A stretch of DNA of 64,000 nt. It comes from Anoplopoma fimbria (taxonomy: Eukaryota; Chordata; Actinopteri; Perciformes; Anoplopomatidae). Below, in pieces: positions 41,930 through 52,538 of the stretch; positions within the stretch are counted from its first letter, which is position 1; each line of letters starts with the position of its first letter. The translations under genes and the position numbers were made by a program. Under the pieces are notes generated by a model. That model was not told where the DNA came from. It ran no database searches and was given only the letters and a program-made list of their open reading frames with translations. The DNA is taken from assembly GCF_027596085.1 (NCBI RefSeq), contig NC_072451.1, positions 10,803,098 through 10,867,097 of the forward strand, in the 5' to 3' direction.

Positions 41930-42300
41930 GAAAATTTTGACCTTATGATTGCACTAGACTTATTTGTCAGGTGATCACTTATTTATTAGGATTCCTCCTC
42001 TGGGGAACATGACTGTCTATACAAAATGTTAAAGCAGTCTTTCCAATCTTTGTTAACATATCTTATTCTTGACCAAAGTGGTAGATTGACCATAAGACAT
42101 TAGCATCCATTGAGCAACTTTGGTAGCGTCGCTGAAGATGAAAATGAAGTCTAAATGAGAGGTTACAGAGACACCAATTTCCACAGAAAATCCTTGTGCA
42201 ATATAAGAAGCCCTTGCCTGTCTGTTCTTCAATGCAATGTTGTGTAAATAATGAATTGTGCATCGTGTCATTCTTCAAGGATGGCCACTGCACCTTCTGT
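41930..42300 (+). repeat. Dispersed repeat family B, forward copy
   Basis: ATTTTGACCTTATGATTGCA, TCAGGTGATCAC and the TGACTGTCTATACAAAATGT stretch are the opposite-strand counterparts of 6955-7255. The part after 42035 (GACCAAAGTGGTAGATTGACC minus its last base, 42075-42094) fits the continuation of the same widespread family but is eroded. Confidence 0.55.
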
Positions 42301-42687
42301 TCTTGGTTTATGAACATTATCCCACTTTATGAAGTTTCACAATCTGGTTTCTAAATGGTTTAGGCCATTTGGAGCCATGTTGCATTAAACACAGGCTGTA
42401 CAGCCAAAATTGTGAAAGTTTATGACTTTGTTCATGTATTTAGTGTCAATTGTAAATCACAGGTGTACCCACTTTTGTTGAATGGAGTTTGTCCTGTGTA
42501 TTTTCAATTAATTCCATCTACTGCGACATGCTGCACATAGCAAGGGAAGTCCATTTTAACCTGATCTTACAATGTGGTGAGTTGTGTAGCTTAATTTTTA
42601 AAAAAATGTATCTCAAAACAGTGACGTACCACTCTGAATAAACATGTGCTACTTGAACAGCAGTAGCATACCATCAGCCACCTTTCT
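42301..42687. other. Non-coding flank left of the nested element
   Basis: No gene or repeat is supported. It ends at the GTCAG duplication (42688-42692) that marks the insertion site of the Gmr1-like element. Confidence 0.5.
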
Positions 42688-42692
42688 GTCAG

Positions 42693-43484
42693 TGTAATGA
42701 AGGGAATCTCCATTACAAGTAATTGTAGCACTTTAAATACAAGACTGCTTCAGGAAAGAAGAGACGCACTCAAAGGGTTGAATGTTTTTTTTGAGATGTG
42801 TTGATTGGTTTTCTGTTGAATGTCGTAGCTGCCACCGTTTGAAGTGTTTAGAGGCTGGGCCTGTAAATATAAACATGATTAGTTTAACTAGATATATGAT
42901 CATTTCCAATGATTTAGGTTATAAACTGATTGATTGTGCAGTCAAATAACAGGAAATGTGTTTTGCGTTAAAGTCACTTACCTCTGTTGTGTCTCCTCTC
43001 CAGGGTGTTGGGGCTAAATGAGTCCCCAGTGTACCTGAGCACAACTTTATAGTTCTGGGAGGTACCAAGTATTAAATGGGTAGAGGGGTGTAAGTTAAGT
43101 TGAATTTCCCCTTCAGGCTTAAACTTACTCTATTGTAAGGTTTAACACCAATAGAGACCATTTAGATAATTGGCATTAGGGTAATATGAAATGTATTTGA
43201 ATGTATTTGTGTGATTTAGGTAATTGTGTTGTTTGGGGAGGGGCAGAGTTACCTATACGGTGGTGAGGTTGAGGTCCTCGTCAAGGCCATGCTATATAAG
43301 GCTGCCAGTAATCACCAAGCAGTGTCGCTGCCAGGACCACATGCTGCCCCTGCGGCAGTGTTTGATGAGATGTTTTATGTCTATTTGTTAATAGGGTGGA
43401 ATAAACACCTAGTTGGTCTGCACATAACCTCTCTGTCAAGCTTCCTGCTTTTTAAACTTCAGCTACTACGTGGCCATCCTAACA
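42693..43484 (+). repeat. 5' LTR of the Gmr1-like element
   Basis: Begins TGTAATGAAGGG and ends CATCCTAACA. It matches 57662-58445 along its whole length with scattered substitutions and short indels. A TATATAAG promoter box lies at 43293-43300 and an AATAAA signal at 43400-43405, giving U3, R and U5 in order. Transcription of the element would start shortly after 43325. Confidence 0.97.
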
Positions 43485-43486
43485 AT

Positions 43487-43500
43487 TGGTGTCAAAAAGC
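43487..43500 (+). other. Candidate primer-binding site
   Basis: TGGTGTCAAAAAGC starts two bases after the 5' LTR. TGG next to the LTR is where the CCA end of the priming tRNA pairs. The exact tRNA is not assigned. Confidence 0.7.
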
Positions 43501-43530
43501 TGGGGCCTGCATCGCAGTGTGGAGTTTGGA

Positions 43531-44575
43531 ATGACTAGAGGTACGAAGAAAAATGACCAGTAGGAAGAGCCAGATGATGGCGCATCAGCTGACCGGGGGG
43601 GCCTTGGCAGCCAGCAACTAAGCAGGCAAGCTAGAGGAATTGTCAAGTCTGATCAAAGTTCTCACCCGGTCTCAAGCAGCAGATGTAAAAAGATTTTTCC
43701 CGTCCCAAACAAAGATGGAAGGGCATGCTGCATCAGTTTCAGCATATACAGATTCAGGTGAATGAAATGTAAAAAGATGACAGATGTGAGCAGATGGAGC
43801 TGGAAAAGGAGCAATCTCAGGGCGGAAGTGATGATACAGATGAGGGATCAGTGCAGACAAACTACGCCGGACTTCGGAGGGAACCACCAGTCCGCAGAGA
43901 ACCAAAGCTGCTCCAGCAGAACCAAAGCTGCAGTCAGCAGATGATGACACTGAACACTTTTTGACATGGCACAAGTCTGTCGATGGCCAAAAGATGAGTG
44001 GGCTGTTCGCCTGGCCCCTTTGCTGACATAAGGCAAGGAGTGCCTATGTATTAATGGGATTATGAAAAAGTTAAAGCAGCACTATTGGCAAAAAATGAAA
44101 TCACAACAGATGCGTACCGACGAAGGTTTTGATCTATGAATAGACCCCACAAGCTGTATGTTAGCCTAAAAGGCTTGTTTTCCAAGTCCACAGTGAAAGA
44201 GGTATCGGAGATGTTGATTCTTGAACAGTTCCCGAGGATGGTGCACCCGGACCTTGAGGTGTGGATCCGTGAGCATGACCTTCGTACTGCAGAGGAAGCA
44301 GCTCAGCTGGCTGAAGTATTCACAGCAGCCAGAAGAGGGACCAGGCACATCACCTTTGTTCGAGACACCAATTTCTCCCAGAGAAGACCACTGGGGGTGA
44401 GCGGGGCTCTGGTCAGGCTCAAGGTAGAGATTTTTCCAGCGCTAGACAGTTTCCATCTTATACCACCAGCTAGTCAGACCCTGATAGAAACCCTTCTTTC
44501 AGATCTAAATGGGATGAGCCATGTTACTTGTGTAATGGGGTAGGACATACTCAGTACTCTTGTCCATTTCTCTTT
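43531..44575 (+). pseudogene. Gmr1-like Gag with SCAN-like capsid segment (broken)
   Basis: Gag would package element RNA into a cytoplasmic particle. The first ATG after the leader (43531) opens a frame that soon meets stops, and the reading frame shifts several times before 44136. The charged segment at about 43750-43870 is coiled-coil-like. From 44136 the frame is clear, and about codons 23-70 (LILEQFPRM, the DLEVWIREHD block, then TAEEAAQLAEVF) follow the helix pattern of the SCAN domain, which is known to descend from the capsid of Gmr1-like elements. A CCHC zinc knuckle with exact CX2CX4HX4C spacing lies at 44522-44563 in the next frame. At least two frameshifts make it non-functional. 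Confidence 0.86.
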
Positions 44576-45008
44576 TGTTCGGTCCCTAGGCCAACTACAC
44601 AACAGGTAGTTAAAGAGATGGCCCGCACCGCACCAGTTCTAGTGAATGGTCAAAGAGAAATAGCTCTTTTAGACACAGGGGGCTTTCAGACAGTGGTACT
44701 GGCCAGCCTGGTGGCCAAGGGACAAGTGGAGTGAGGATAGGACCTACATAAGTTGTATTCATGGGGATGAGCATGTGTATCCTACTGCTGAGGTATATCT
44801 GACAGTGGGCAGGCAGACCTTTCTTTTGCAAGTAGCTTTGGCTCCCAAGTTACCATATGCTGTTATTGTTGGAAATGATGTCCCCACCCTATTTGATCTT
44901 GTGCAGCAGGCAGAAAAGGGCAAGACTATTACACACGACCAAGTAACTACGAAGGTTCAGAGAGAAGGGCAAGAATGCAGGGAAGCCCCATTAGTAGAAG
45001 CTGCTGTT
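44576..45008 (+). pseudogene. Gmr1-like aspartic protease (broken)
   Basis: The protease would cleave the Gag-Pol polyprotein. The active-site triad DTG sits at 44672-44680 within an ALLDTGGFQTVV segment, preceded by a V-NGQ- strand typical of retroviral-type proteases. A TGA at about 44733 is followed by resumption in another frame (from 44775), where YAVIVGNDVP resembles the C-terminal G-D/N-D(L/V) segment of the fold. The domain is directly continuous with the zinc knuckle frame. At 45005-45008 the host sequence is split by the retrovirus, and its frame continues at 53457 in the same phase. Confidence 0.85.
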
Positions 45009-45635
45009 TGTGGTGGAAATTTCCAATACAATTTATTATACTAATACCCAATTTGTACTAGTACTATCTATGTCCCGAGATGAGTCCCAATGAGCGTTGA
45101 AATAATGATCAAATGACAAATGAAATGTCCTTGCGGTATTTTATTTATTTGCATGAAAGAGCCAGAAGTTTACAGAGTCACCGGGAGCCTGCAAAGTACT
45201 GAACTCCAGAGTCAGGCTGCTCACCCCTCTATATATGGGAGCTGGGGTGGCCAGGCTCAGTTCTGAGTAATGTGTCATGGAGGGGGTATGAAGAACAAAA
45301 GGGGTGATCAAAGAAAAGGAAGTAAAACAAAGGAGAGGAAGAAGATCAATAGGTGGATATGAGTCTCAGGTAGGGAGGAAGGTCAAAGGTGTCAGAGGGC
45401 CAAAAGGTGGGGGCATGAATGACAAAGAGGTGAAGGGACATAAGGAGCGGGGGGGTAACATCGCCACACAGTGTAACTTAACATACAGAGAGACGAGGTT
45501 CTCGACCTTTAGAGTACACATCATAGTACATTTCATTCAAAACCTTTAGAGTAAAATCTTCACATCATAGTACATTTCATTCAAAACCTTTACACTATAT
45601 ACTTCCAACATACACTAATATAATTTTCCATTACA
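45009..45635 (-). repeat. Complete 3' LTR of the endogenous retrovirus
   Basis: On the - strand it begins TGTAATGG and ends CCACCACA, so the two ends form an imperfect inverted repeat. U3 contains a 32-bp segment duplicated at a 44-bp period (45517-45548 and 45561-45592). A TATATAGA promoter box lies at about 45229-45236 and an AATAAATAAA signal at 45137-45150. The 627-bp length is ordinary for this group. The downstream part of U3 matches the 5' LTR remnant at 53289-53452. Confidence 0.93.
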
Positions 45636-45647
45636 TTCCCCCCTTTT
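45636..45647 (-). other. Polypurine tract of the endogenous retrovirus
   Basis: On the - strand, AAAAGGGGGGAA lies immediately before the TGTAATGG start of the 3' LTR. This is the primer site for plus-strand DNA synthesis. Confidence 0.95.
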
Positions 45648-46543
45648 GATCATTATATTGATCAAACATAGTATATACATATTATTCATACACATCCGAG
45701 TCACTATCATCAGTATCACTTGAATGGGTGGAATACAAGATTCGGGATCTCTGTTCAGAACCGTATATTGTGTCATAGTACGTGATACCATACTAGAGAC
45801 CATAGCTCTGATACAGGGAATCACACAAGTCAACAAAATCAGAAATAGCACCAATAATATAACTCCTTTATATATCAGGGAACGCCATGAGCTAGTTAGC
45901 CAAGAGAAAAAATCCCATCCCCCAGAAACGGACGTGTCTGCCTTATACTCATCATGTAATAGAGCATTCAGGTGGGAGACTACGTGTGTAAGATTGTCGT
46001 TTATATCTGGGATGTAAGTACAACATTCTGTCCCTATGATGTGACACACACCTCCTGAGGCGGCTGTGAGAAGATCTAATGCCATTCGGTTTTGGGTCGC
46101 ATATGTTCGAAGTGCCTGTAGTTCAGGAGTAAGCAATGCAAATCCAGTAGTTACATCAGCGGTCAATTTCTCTACTTCAAGGGCCAATCTGTCAATTTCA
46201 TGTGCCTTATTTACCGTTCCCCAGAATGGAACAAGGCCGCTTAAGAATTTGTGCCCACCCGAGACTCGTTCATGGTCCTGTTCTATTTCCGACCTGCGTC
46301 GACGCTGCTGGGGAGGAAAATAATGTGAATAAGAATCCCTACGGTGGTAGGTGATACTTCCCGTAAGTCTAACGTTAGGAAGCAGCTTGGCCATATGACA
46401 AACTCTGCACCATCTTGGTGGGAGAATAAGATACACTCCTGAGCCACATACCCAAACATGTGATGTGAGGCAACTATAGCCAGCTGAATTTGGAATTATT
46501 ACAGTAGGATTTGTGGGTATTGAGGTGTTAGCCCTGAGCAGTA

Positions 46544-46702
<159 letters not shown>

Positions 46703-46742
46703 ATGTTGTTATGGTCATATATGTGTCTTTTTACTAGATGCT

Positions 46743-47260
46743 TTATCCTTCTGTTGTAGTCTGTGGGGGTTCTCTTGGCAGAGGAACCAGCTTGCAGTGA
46801 CTGGTGTGGATCCACGTGGCTCTTTCAGCTACCTTGACAGCTGTGTAGGTAACCAGGAGCACCTGGAAGGGACCCTGCCAACGTTTTGCTTTCCAGTGTT
46901 TCCTCCTGAAATCTTTCACTACTAGAGCAGTGTCAGGAGGAGGGCCTCCTGGTGGATGGATTCCAACGTGGGGAGGAGCTGCAAAAAGACACTCATAGGG
47001 GGTTAGGTTAGTTCTAGCCCGTTTTCTCATTCTCATGTACATCAGGACAATAGGCAGAGCTTTAGGCCAGGGAAGACCTGTCTTCACAGCGTTTAGTCAG
47101 TTTTTGCTTTAGCGTGCCATTTTCACGTTCAACAGCACCTCCACTCGCTGGGTGGTAGGCACAGTGGTATTTTAAATCCATGCCTAGGTACTCACCGACT
47201 TGTTTGATGGCAGTGTTAACAAAATGGGAGCCATTGTCACTAGAAATCTTAGTCGGTATT
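46743..47260 (-). pseudogene. pol: Retroviral integrase, second catalytic half and C-terminal domain
   Basis: This is the downstream half of integrase, separated from the rest by the SINE at 47261-47553. The second catalytic aspartate (in SSDNGSHF) is at 47236-47238 and the glutamate (in AVERENG) at 47128-47130, exactly 35 residues apart as in the D,D-35-E family. The ORF at 46743-47087 holds the C-terminal part: a TPYE-like helix, then the WQGPFQVLL module (GPY/F type, chromatin contact) and [11 protein letters not shown]. The frame changes near 47090, so one frameshift separates catalytic core and tail. Its last codons overlap the env start. Confidence 0.88.
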
Positions 47261-47553
47261 CATTACATTACATTACATTACAGTCATTTAGCAGACGCTT
47301 TTATCCAAAGCGACTTACAGTCAGTAGTATATTACATATCATTCACCCATTCACACACTGATGACAGGCTACCATGCAAGGTGCCACCATCAGACTCTAA
47401 CTAACATTCATGCAACATCCAGTCCACACCGATGGGAGCAACTTGGGGTTAAGTGTCTTGCCCAAGGACACATCGACTGCCGAAGCCGGGTATCGAACCA
47501 CCGACCCTCTGATTGGAGAACTACCTTGCTCTCCACTACGCTACAGCCGCCCC
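47261..47553 (-). mobile_element. tRNA-derived SINE, family T, copy 3, inserted in retroviral integrase
   Basis: Full-length, same orientation as the retrovirus. On the - strand it runs from GGGCGGCTGTAGCGTAGTGG through the B box GGTTCGATACC to the tail GCGTCTGCTAAATGACTG and (TAATG)n. It splits integrase between the first and second catalytic aspartates. No clean target duplication could be identified. Its last 50 or so bases are identical to the end of the LINE at 52480-52531. Confidence 0.94.
47408..47553 (-). other. SINE-derived C-terminal extension of the Pol frame
   Basis: The Pol frame runs on for about 48 codons into the SINE and stops at 47408. The extension is antisense-free SINE sequence and has no retroviral counterpart. 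Confidence 0.8.
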
Positions 47554-50500
47554 ACCTGGGAATAATTTCTGTCATTAGTGCTTTAGCCACGACAGCTGCT
47601 GTTTGATGCTTTGCAGGAAAGGCTTCAACCCATTTGGACCACATATCAACCATTACCAAGCAGCTTATCTTACCCTCAGCTGGACTTAGCTCTATAAAGT
47701 CCATCATAAGGTGTTCAAATGGTTGCGTTGGAGGTGGATGTGCTGCTTGATGTGTCACAACAACGGGTCGACCTGTGTTATGTGTTGCACATGTCATGCA
47801 GCTCTGGCAGTGTTTTTGAGCAAATACTGAAAAACCTTTTGTGAACCAGTGTTCAGTTATCATAGATAGCATCCCCCATTTTGACATATGGTATAACCCA
47901 TGAGTCAACTTAGCATAGTGAGGGAACAAGGCTTTAGGGAGGCATGGTTTTCCATCAGGGCCTCTCCAAACGTCATCAGAGAATTTACAGTCACCTTTAC
48001 GGCATAAAGCACGTTCAGTGACATCAGACAGTGACTGAATTTCAGTAAGTGAAGACGTGAGTGAAGTCAGGGTGTGAGCTATGTGTCTAGGTGTAGGAGG
48101 AAGCTTTAGGTAGGAAGCAGCTTTGGCAGCTGTGTCTGCTCTTTCATTTCCTATGGAGACCAGATCGCCTTTGCGAGTATGTGCAGCACACTTACACACT
48201 GCTATGCTTGCAGGCAGAAGTACAGCCTCAAGCAGGGCAGAGACTTTGTCAGAGTGTTGGATTGCTTTGCCAGCTGAGGTGAGAAAACGTCTGTGTTTCC
48301 AAAGAGTGACAAAATCATGCACAACACCAAAGGCATATCTGCTGTCAGTATGAATGTTGACTGTTTTACCGTTAGCCAATTTGCATGCTTCAGTTAGGGC
48401 CACCAGCTCTGCTGCTTGTGCTGAGTAATGAGAAGGGAGAGGGGCAGAGAGAATAACCTTGTGGTCAGAAACAACAGCGTAACCAGCTCTGGAGAGGCCA
48501 GTGGCTGGATCACGTGATGAGGATCCATCTACATAAAAGACATGGTCAGGGTTAGGCAATGGAGCATCAGAGAGATCAGTGCGAGGAGAACAAACATGTT
48601 GGAGTTCAGCAATACAGTGTGGTTCACCATCTTCAGGACCAGGAAGGAGAGAAGCTGGGTTAATGGTGGTGCATCTCTTAACAGTCACATGTGGCAAATC
48701 AAGCAACACAGTGTGGTATCTCATGTATCTGGCTGCAGACAGATGAGAGGTTTTCTGCTCTAGCAGAATGTGACTGACAGCGTGAGGCACCAGAATGGTG
48801 AGAGGAGAATAACTCACAATGTCACGTGAGGCATTAACAGCTTTTTCTGCAGCAGCGACGGCACGCAGACATTTTGGAAGACCCCTAGCTACAGGGTCTA
48901 GTTTAGCGGAGAAATAACCTACAGCCCTGAGCTTATCACCGTGTTGTTGAAGGAGTACTGATGTCATGCAACCATTACACTCATTGACAGCTTGAGTGAA
49001 TGGTCTGTCAGGGTCAGGAATGCCCAGAGTCGGGGCCTGTTGCAGAGCAAGTTTTAAGTCAACAAATGATTGAAATTCCTCCTCTGTCCACTGAATAGGG
49101 TCTGCTGGTCTGAGGCTCTTACCATGTATCATGTCACCCAGAGGTGTCTCAAGTTGGGCATAGTTAGGAATAAACATCCTACAATAGGAGCACGTCCCCC
49201 AAAATGACATTAATTGTTTTTTTGTCTGAGGTTTAGGAATGTTACAAACAGCCTCAACCCGCTTGGAAGACAGTGATTTACCTTCACCAGAGACATTGTG
49301 TCCCAGGAAACATACAGCCTCCTTAACGAGCTGGAGTTTGTCAAGTGAGGCCTTATGCCCCTCCTCTGCCAGATGTTTAAAAAGCTTAATAGAGTCCTTC
49401 TCACATTGTGCTTTTGTGGGTGCTGCTATCAATAAGTCGTCCACATATTGTAACAGAGCCGAGCCGGGAGTTAATGAGAGTGATGCTGAGCTGTTACAGA
49501 GTGCTGTGTTGTAGATTGAAGGCGATTCGCAGTAACCTTGACACAGGCGGGTAAAGGTGTAGCCCTTCCCATTGAAGTTAAAAGCGAACCAAAACTGAGA
49601 GTCTTTGTGTACTGGAACACTGAAAAATGCATTTGACAGATCCACTACAGTGAACCACTTAGAGTCCTGCGGGATCTGAGACAAAATCGTGTAAGGGTTT
49701 GGCACTGACGGAGCTCTGGCATGCACAGCATCATTTACAGCTTGCAAATCTTGAACAAATCTCCATTCTGTTTTCTGACCTTTTGGTCTGATCTTTTTAA
49801 CAGGAAACATAGGTGTTCTGACGGGTGAGTCATCACATGGGACAATAACACCCGCCTCCAGTAGGGAATTAAATACTGGAGTGATGCCATCAATGGCTTC
49901 CTGTTTCAATGGATATTGATTTTTGCGAGGTCTGTAATGTGACTTAGGTGTGATAATCACAGGCTCAGTGTTTTGAATTAGGCCTATGTCATATTTGTTT
50001 GTTGCCCAGAGCGAGTCGGGGACTTCAGCCAGCAGTGGAGACACTTGTGCTGGTGTCTGAGCTAAAAATGATCCATTAGGATTTGGTTCAAATTCATCAA
50101 AAAGGTCAACAGACCTTAAGGTGTAGAGACAACAGTGGAATGGCTGTCTGTACACACCAGCAGAAGAAGAATACATGACCTTGGGATCCAGAGTGGAAGT
50201 CCAGTCGGTTAATGATCTGCACCTTCTCACAAAGGGTCCCAGATTTCGCCATTTCTCGTCATCGCTTTTTGAGAGAGAGACATGAGGATAAGAGCCGTCA
50301 ATCTTGAACAGGGACAACTGGTCAGTGGAGAGGAACTTGCTAGAAATAGCACAACATGAGTCTGATACATAAAAGTCACATGTGTCAAGTTTGTCGTTCA
50401 AGTCTCTGAAGAAATGTTCCTCATAGTCTTTGTCAGGTCCATGTGAAACATGTGTGGTGCAGTGTAGATGTTCAGGGGACATGAAATCTGCTAGTGGACT

Positions 50501-50839
50501 AGCTAGGCTGTGAGCCAAGGAAGCCCTTTCCTGAGCTACCGGAAATGGAATCCTCCACTGGTAAACATACAGAGGAATCTGTAAGCTGTACTTAACCATA
50601 GAAGGCTCAGCAGGAAGCATTCTTGTTACTCTGAGTCCATCTGGGGTTGAGATGAGATTAATGCCCAGTGCACACATCAAATCTCTACCCATGAGATTAA
50701 TGGGACAGCGTGGAGACAAAAGAAAAGCTTGTTTAGTTTTTACCTGTCCAACGTCATCGGAGTAATTACACTTAACAGGAGTGGTAAAATGTTCCTTCAG
50801 TGACCCCAGACGCACCTTGAGAATAGATGTATTTGTCAC
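47554..50839 (-). pseudogene. pol: Retroviral Pol: protease end, RT, RNase H, integrase start
   Basis: A long open frame (about 1,090 codons before the SINE). Residues 1-60 finish the protease (LMGRDL motif). RT spans about residues 330-560, with motif A at VVDLSNAFF (about 397-405) and YVDD at 465-468 (49436-49447); the usual LPQG box reads LCQG. A connection domain is followed by RNase H (about 765-915) with YVDGSSS, AAELVAL and HTDSRYAF supplying the acidic residues. Integrase begins with a zinc-binding segment (HGLYH...CQSCMTC), then the first catalytic Asp in MMDFIEL (near 47700). Pol would copy the RNA genome and insert the DNA. The frame is intact but ends in SINE sequence, so no complete integrase is made. 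Confidence 0.93.
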
Positions 50840-51128
50840 TTATTTTAGCTGTAGGCATGCATTTTGTTGCTCCGGAGTCTACTAAAAATTCTAATTCGGT
50901 ACCATCAACATCGACCTTGGTCATAGGCATAGTTTTGTAAGCATCACTCATATACTGAGCATATGTTTCTACAAGAGGCCTTTTTAATGTTCTCTTCTCA
51001 AATAATTGAATGGCCTGTGTCAAATCAGTAGACAAAGTATTTTCTTCATTGTGTGTGTGTGTTACTTCCCTGCTCAGTTGCTGTAGGTGGGTGGTTTCCC
51101 GTCTCTGCACACTCCATTCTCCCCCCTT
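50772..51128 (-). pseudogene. pro: Retroviral protease, N-terminal part
   Basis: Contains the active site FLVDSGATK (DSG variant of the aspartic protease triad) and the following flap-like YSQGASG. The frame fails near 50790-50800 by one base and continues in the frame of Pol at 50839. Upstream it is in the same frame as the TAG at 51129-51131 that ends the preceding gag frame, so the original gag and pro-pol frames appear to have been separated only by that stop. Confidence 0.85.
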
Positions 51129-51346
51129 CTACAACAGCCTGATGTCAATCTGCCTTTTCATGGTGGCTGCCTGTCCCGTCTCCTCCTTGGCCTTGTTGCC
51201 TATCAGGGCAGTCATATGCCCAATGCCCATAACGGGAGGGGCACTTTGGTTTTGATCCCTTCTCCCCCTTCCCTTTCCTCGTCTTTGCCCTCGTCCCACA
51301 TGCCATGGTTGACGCTGATGCTGTTCTTGTGGTTGCCATCTTGTCA
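51129..51346 (-). pseudogene. gag: Retroviral Gag, nucleocapsid end
   Basis: A strongly basic stretch (RGQRRGKGRGRRDQ) is followed, one frame over, by the second half of a zinc knuckle (YGHWAYDC). The nucleocapsid would bind the RNA genome. The first cysteine pair is disturbed, so there are probably two nearby compensating indels. The frame ends with TAG at 51129-51131, followed by the purine run AAGGGGGGAG. The upstream part of gag lies beyond the LINE, at 52539-53270. Confidence 0.8.
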
Positions 51347-51353
51347 GTCCTTG

Positions 51354-52531
51354 TACCTGGTGATGATGTCCTCCCGGTGACACCCAAGTGGAGCCACGCA
51401 TTGCTGCGTGCTTGGCTGACATCTCGAAGTGGATGGCGACACACCACCTGAAGCTCAACCTGGACAAAACCGAGCTACTCTTCCTCCCGGGGAAGGGTTG
51501 CCCGCACCGAGACCTGTCCATCACCATTGATGATGCCGTGGTGACGCCAACTCGGACTGTGAGGAATCTGGGTGTGACCCTGACGACCAACTGTCGTTCT
51601 CAGCAAACATTGCATCGGTCACACGCTCCTGCAGATTCCTCCTCTACAACATCAGGAGGATTCGCCCCTTCCTCACTGAGGAGACGGCGCAGGTGCTCAT
51701 CCAGGCTCTGGTCATCTCCCGCCTGGACTACTGCAACTCACTACTTGCCGGAGCCCCGGCGTCGGCCATCAGACCCCTGGAGCTTGTCCAGAAAGCTGCA
51801 GCACGTCTGGTGTTCAATCGCCCCAAGTTCTCTCACACAACTTCCCTTCTCCGTTCTCTACACTGGCTCCCTGTAAGAGCTCGCATCCAGTTTAAGACTC
51901 TGGTGCTAGCCTACAGGGCAGTGAAAGGAACAGCTCCTTCCTATCTCCAGGCCTTGGTCAAGCCCTACACCCCTGCCCGACCACTTCGCTCTGCTGCCTC
52001 GGGCGATTGGTTTCCCCGTCGCTCAGAGGTCCCTCCGGCCGATCCACCCGGTCACAGCTTTTTTCTGTCCTGGCCCCTCAGTGGTGGAATGAACTCCCCA
52101 CCGACGTCAGGACAGCAGAGTCGCTGCCCATCTTTAGGCGCAGGCTGAAAACTCACCTCTTCAAGAAGTACTACCCTGAGCCTTCCTCGTAGCACTTATT
52201 GCACTCGTATTAGTTGTTGCACTTACTGTATTTGTATCAGTTCGCTGCACTTATTGAATTTGTATTTGTTTACTGCACTTATCCTATTCGTAGTAGTTTG
52301 TAGCACTTACTATATTCGGATTAGTCTGTTGCAATTATTGTTTTCGTAGTAACTCGCCTCTGCACTATACTTTTGCTCTGGCTTATGCTTTAAGATGCTT
52401 GTTTAAGAAAGGAGATGCACTTATGACTTCTGGTGACTAGTAGTTCTCTTGAATACCTATGTTGAATACACTTCCTGTAAGTCGCTTTGGATAAAAGCGT
52501 CTGCTAAATGACTGTAATGTAATGTAATGTT
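51354..52531 (+). mobile_element. 5'-truncated L2-like LINE inserted in retroviral gag
   Basis: A 1.18-kb 3' piece of a non-LTR retrotransposon on the + strand, flanked by GTCCTTG (51347-51353 and 52532-52538). Frames at 51388, 51693 and 52007 together cover the region after the RT catalytic core: KLNLDKTELLF, LDYCNSLLAG, LHWLPVRARIQFK, APSYLQ and RLKTHLFKKYY, ending at TAG 52190-52192, with at least two frameshifts. The 3' UTR holds about six degenerate 28-bp units (52188-52360, each near TGCACTTA..) and ends in the tail shared with SINE family T and a (TAATG)n run. 5' truncation and target duplication are the usual marks of target-primed reverse transcription. The clade is L2-like by motif. 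Confidence 0.92.
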
Positions 52532-52538
52532 GTCCTTG

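Noticed and set aside
48123..49514. + strand frames of 64-91 codons within pol
   Set aside because: Shadows of the retroviral Pol frame on the - strand.
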